Part shown: piece after piece, positions 61,933-64,000 of the stretch
Layout: the number at the start of each line of letters is the position of its first letter
Numbering within the stretch: position 1 is the first letter of the stretch
From: an uncultured Tenacibaculum sp.
Lineage (GTDB): Bacteria > Bacteroidota > Bacteroidia > Flavobacteriales > Flavobacteriaceae
DNA length: 64,000 bases
NCBI RefSeq assembly: GCF_947498805.1
Contig: NZ_CANMLT010000005.1
Span: forward strand, 310,001 to 374,000
Reading direction: 5' to 3'
Translations under genes and position numbers: made by a program
Notes under the pieces: model-generated
Databases searched by the model: none
Told to the model about the DNA's origin: nothing
The model's input: only the letters and a program-made list of their open reading frames with translations

Positions 61933-62634
61933 ATGAAAAACTCTGGAATATCGATTAAAAAAGATTCAGTTTATAAACTTCTCACAAAACCTTTTATTGT
62001 TGTTATAGTTATGCTTCTAGCACCATTACTTGGCTGCTTAGACAGAAATTTTAGTTTCTTCTTTGGTTTAGGTATTGTTTTATTAATTCTTTGGTCAAGT
62101 AATTTTAAATGGTCTTTGTTTGGTTTTACAAAGCGACTTACAAAAAAGACAATTATTTATAGTATACTATTAACTATTACTCTTCTTTTTCTCGACAACA
62201 TTATAGCTCTTTTTGTAGAAAGTTACTTTGGACCACCTAATTACAGCTCTCTTGAAGGAATTAAACACAACCCTGTTAATTTTATAATAATTCTAATTAT
62301 TGTTTGGACAATTGTAGCTTTTGGTGAGGAGTTTTTATTCAAAGGCTATTACTATAAATGGTTGGCTTCTCTTTTTGGAAACACAAAAAAAGCCTGGTTG
62401 TTTGCAGGAATCATCACTTCCATATATTTTGGAATCTCACATTCTTACCAAGGTATTTCTGGAGTAATTACCATTGCAATTATGACATTAGCAGATTCAT
62501 ATATCTTTTACAAAAACAAAACCAATCTTTGGTTGCTTATACTTATACATGGCTTATATGATACATGGGGATTAACCTTTTTTTACTTAGATAAAAAGAG
62601 TCCTATTACCCTATTTATTGAAAGCCTATTTTAG
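61933..62634 (+). CDS. CPBP family intramembrane glutamic endopeptidase
   Basis: A 233-residue inner-membrane protease of the CPBP/CAAX-like (Abi) family. It has six or seven helices. The catalytic motif FGEEFLFKGYYYKWLA (E-E-x-x-x-x-G, about residue 133) and the second motif FGISHSYQG (His, about residue 172) are present. The substrate is unknown; some members act in bacteriocin immunity or protein maturation. An upstream in-frame ATG at 61876 lies inside the phosphatase gene, so ATG 61933 was chosen. Confidence 0.87.
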   Translation: MKNSGISIKKDSVYKLLTKPFIVVIVMLLAPLLGCLDRNFSFFFGLGIVLLILWSSNFKWSLFGFTKRLTKKTIIYSILLTITLLFLDNIIALFVESYFGPPNYSSLEGIKHNPVNFIIILIIVWTIVAFGEEFLFKGYYYKWLASLFGNTKKAWLFAGIITSIYFGISHSYQGISGVITIAIMTLADSYIFYKNKTNLWLLILIHGLYDTWGLTFFYLDKKSPITLFIESLF

Positions 62635-62654
62635 AAGAAGGGAAAGTAGTACAA

Positions 62655-62690
62655 AGCTCGGTTTCGTTATAAAACCGAGCTCTTTTTATT
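62655..62690 (+). terminator. Terminator of the CPBP gene
   Basis: AGCTCGGTTT (62655-62664) pairs with AAACCGAGCT (62672-62681), followed by CTTTTTATT. It overlaps the 3' end of the convergent gene at 62686. Confidence 0.78.
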
Positions 62691-63201
62691 CTTTAAACCA
62701 ACCAGAATATTTTACATAATTATTGGCTATACGGTCAATTTCTCCTGAGATAAGCTCTTGAGAAATGTCTTTTACTTTCTTTGCAGGCACTCCTGCGTAA
62801 ATACTTCCGCTTTCTACTTTTGTATTCTTAGTTACAACAGCTCCTGCAGCTATGATAGAATTCGATTCTACCACACAATCATCCATAATAATACTTCCCA
62901 TACCTACCAACACGTTATCATGAATAGTACAACCATGTACAATAGCATTATGCCCTATGGATACATTATTACCAATTGTAGTTGGTGATTTTTGATAAGT
63001 AGCATGTATCACTGCTCCATCTTGTATATTTACCTTGTCTCCCATTCTTATATAATGTACATCACCACGAATTACTGCATTGAACCATACACTACATTCT
63101 TTTCCCATGGTAACTTCTCCTACAATTGTAGCATTTCCAGCAACATAACAATCTTCTGGTATTTGCGGATGTTTTCCGTTTACGGATTTTATTATTGGCA
63201 T
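62686..63201 (-). CDS. Gamma-carbonic anhydrase-like hexapeptide protein
   Basis: A 171-residue left-handed beta-helix protein (YrdA/CaiE-like). The hexapeptide repeats begin YVAGNATIVGEVTMG, and the metal site has three His: one in GAVIHATYQ and two in IGHNAIVHGC. The C-terminal helix (PAKKVKDISQELISG) is standard. It trimerises; whether it has carbonic anhydrase activity is unknown, since many homologues lack it. Confidence 0.92.
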   Translation of the reverse strand: MPIIKSVNGKHPQIPEDCYVAGNATIVGEVTMGKECSVWFNAVIRGDVHYIRMGDKVNIQDGAVIHATYQKSPTTIGNNVSIGHNAIVHGCTIHDNVLVGMGSIIMDDCVVESNSIIAAGAVVTKNTKVESGSIYAGVPAKKVKDISQELISGEIDRIANNYVKYSGWFKE

Positions 63202-63215
63202 ATTTTTAAATTATG

Positions 63216-63575
63216 TTATATTTCTCTTGAAACATATTTAATAGTATCTTTTTCTATATTTATTATTATATAATCATCTATCGGAGTGCCCTTTGCGTAA
63301 TATCCAAATTTTCTAACCACAACTGTATCTTTGATTTTATATTCTAATCGATAACTATCATCAATTGGTAAGGCTTCTGACATATCAATGCAATACTCTA
63401 TCTTTTGTTTAGGCACCAACTTAACATATTTTAATGATTCAAATGTGTTTGGTTTTATATTTAAAGAATCAATTATAAAACTTGTATTATTTATAATTTT
63501 AAACTTCACTTTCTCATTATTAAAATGGCAAGAAGTAAAAGCACAAATTAAAATTATTAACCACCTGTTTTTCAT
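63216..63575 (-). CDS. Small lipoprotein, unknown function
   Basis: A 119-residue protein with a lipobox (ICAFTSC, Cys 16), so a lipoprotein. The mature part is mostly beta-prone (KFKIINNTSFIIDSLNIKP, DDYIIINIEKDTIKY). No family is recognised. It lies 14 bp upstream of the gamma-carbonic anhydrase-like gene and 2 bp after the LytTR gene, so all three are probably one transcript. Confidence 0.7.
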   Translation of the reverse strand: MKNRWLIILICAFTSCHFNNEKVKFKIINNTSFIIDSLNIKPNTFESLKYVKLVPKQKIEYCIDMSEALPIDDSYRLEYKIKDTVVVRKFGYYAKGTPIDDYIIINIEKDTIKYVSREI

Positions 63576-63577
63576 CT

Positions 63578-64000
63578 TTATTTAAAATACGAAAGCAAAT
63601 TAGCCTTTTTTGATGAAGAGACCATAATTTCTTTTCCGTTTGACAGCACTACGCTTCCTCCCTTTCCTTTTTTGTATTTCACAATCTCATTTACATTCAC
63701 TAAAAATGACTTGTGTATTCTTACAAATGACGAATCTTTTAAAATTCCTTCAAAATACTTAAGTGTCTTACTCACCAATTTTTTAGAATTTTCAAAATAC
63801 AGTTCTGTATAATTATCATCTGCTTTACAGAACAAAATATCACTTGTATTTACCACCTCAAAACCATCCTGTAAGGGAATAGTAATTTTTCCATTCACCA
63901 TATTTGATTTTGGCGTAAGCACGGAGCTTTCTAAAGCTATTTCTTTCTCCTTGATTTCTGTAACTAAGTTCACTGCTTTTATCAATTCATCTATCGAAAT
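63578..64000 (-). CDS. LytTR response regulator, C-terminal part (cut by window)
   Basis: The frame is open to the window edge: the first visible codons read ISIDELIKAV, the last helix of a receiver domain, so the gene begins outside. About 140 residues are visible. The LytTR DNA-binding domain occupies most of it: VVNTSDILFCKADDNYTELYF, then VRIHKSFLVNVNEIVKYKKG and MVSSSKKANLLSYF. The internal TTG at 63985 is not the true start. The first gene of this operon is likely a LytS-like kinase further out. Confidence 0.82.
   Translation of the reverse strand: MSIDELIKAVNLVTEIKEKEIALESSVLTPKSNMVNGKITIPLQDGFEVVNTSDILFCKADDNYTELYFENSKKLVSKTLKYFEGILKDSSFVRIHKSFLVNVNEIVKYKKGKGGSVVLSNGKEIMVSSSKKANLLSYFK

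Overview
The window reads as a chromosomal segment of a marine-type Flavobacteriaceae (Bacteroidota), perhaps near Tenacibaculum or Polaribacter; the genus is only a guess. Evidence: AT-rich DNA, Bacteroidota promoters of the form TTG-N18-21-TAnnTTTG, two giant proteins ending in type A sorting domains of the type IX secretion system (T9SS), LytTR-type two-component genes, a coaX-OMP-TPR-lptC-hemolysin-PpiD envelope operon, and many 'MKK...AQ' signal peptides. There are no rRNA genes, insertion sequences, integrases or CRISPR arrays. Most of the window is ordinary housekeeping sequence.

Layout. 1-7.7 kb: the truncated end of a Vps10/sortilin-type BNR-repeat protein, aat, a short-chain fatty acid transporter, a COG2509 flavoprotein, a small membrane protein and a DUF1456 protein. 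7.9-33.0 kb: the accessory centrepiece. Two copies of the same four-gene operon lie head to tail on the minus strand. Each encodes, in transcription order, two secreted fibre-like proteins sharing one C-terminal module, one small secreted protein of about 190 residues, and one giant LamG-domain protein of about 2,920 residues with a T9SS sorting domain. A membrane-embedded AraC-type regulator gene sits between the copies. Two tandem Crp/Fnr-like regulator genes are divergent from the second copy, and the intervening DNA carries five ATTTAAC-type motifs at a 17/17/17/16-bp period. 35-46.9 kb: DUF3127 protein, flavin reductase, orphan histidine kinase, HIT protein, greA, a degenerate Rieske-like lipoprotein, purK-purE, an M3 peptidase, a carboxypeptidase-regulatory-domain protein, a glycosyltransferase and lpd. 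47.0-49.5 kb: an intradiol-dioxygenase-like gene broken by an in-frame stop, then an AraC regulator, a metallophosphoesterase and a phage-type small membrane protein. 49.5-57.1 kb: the envelope operon on the minus strand. 57.2-64 kb: two identical tRNA-Phe genes, an endonuclease/exonuclease/phosphatase-family protein, a LytTR/LytS pair, a phosphatase, a CPBP protease, a gamma-carbonic anhydrase-like protein, a lipoprotein and a second, truncated LytTR regulator.

The best candidate for an undescribed system is the duplicated four-gene cassette with its dedicated regulators. The giants share a strongly conserved core, while their LamG (lectin-like) domains have diverged. Their 3' ends are almost identical in DNA, as if homogenised by gene conversion. 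My working model is a T9SS-exported surface scaffold with interchangeable recognition domains, assembled with coiled-coil fibre proteins and a small accessory protein. The domain calls are read from the sequence; the assembly model is inference.
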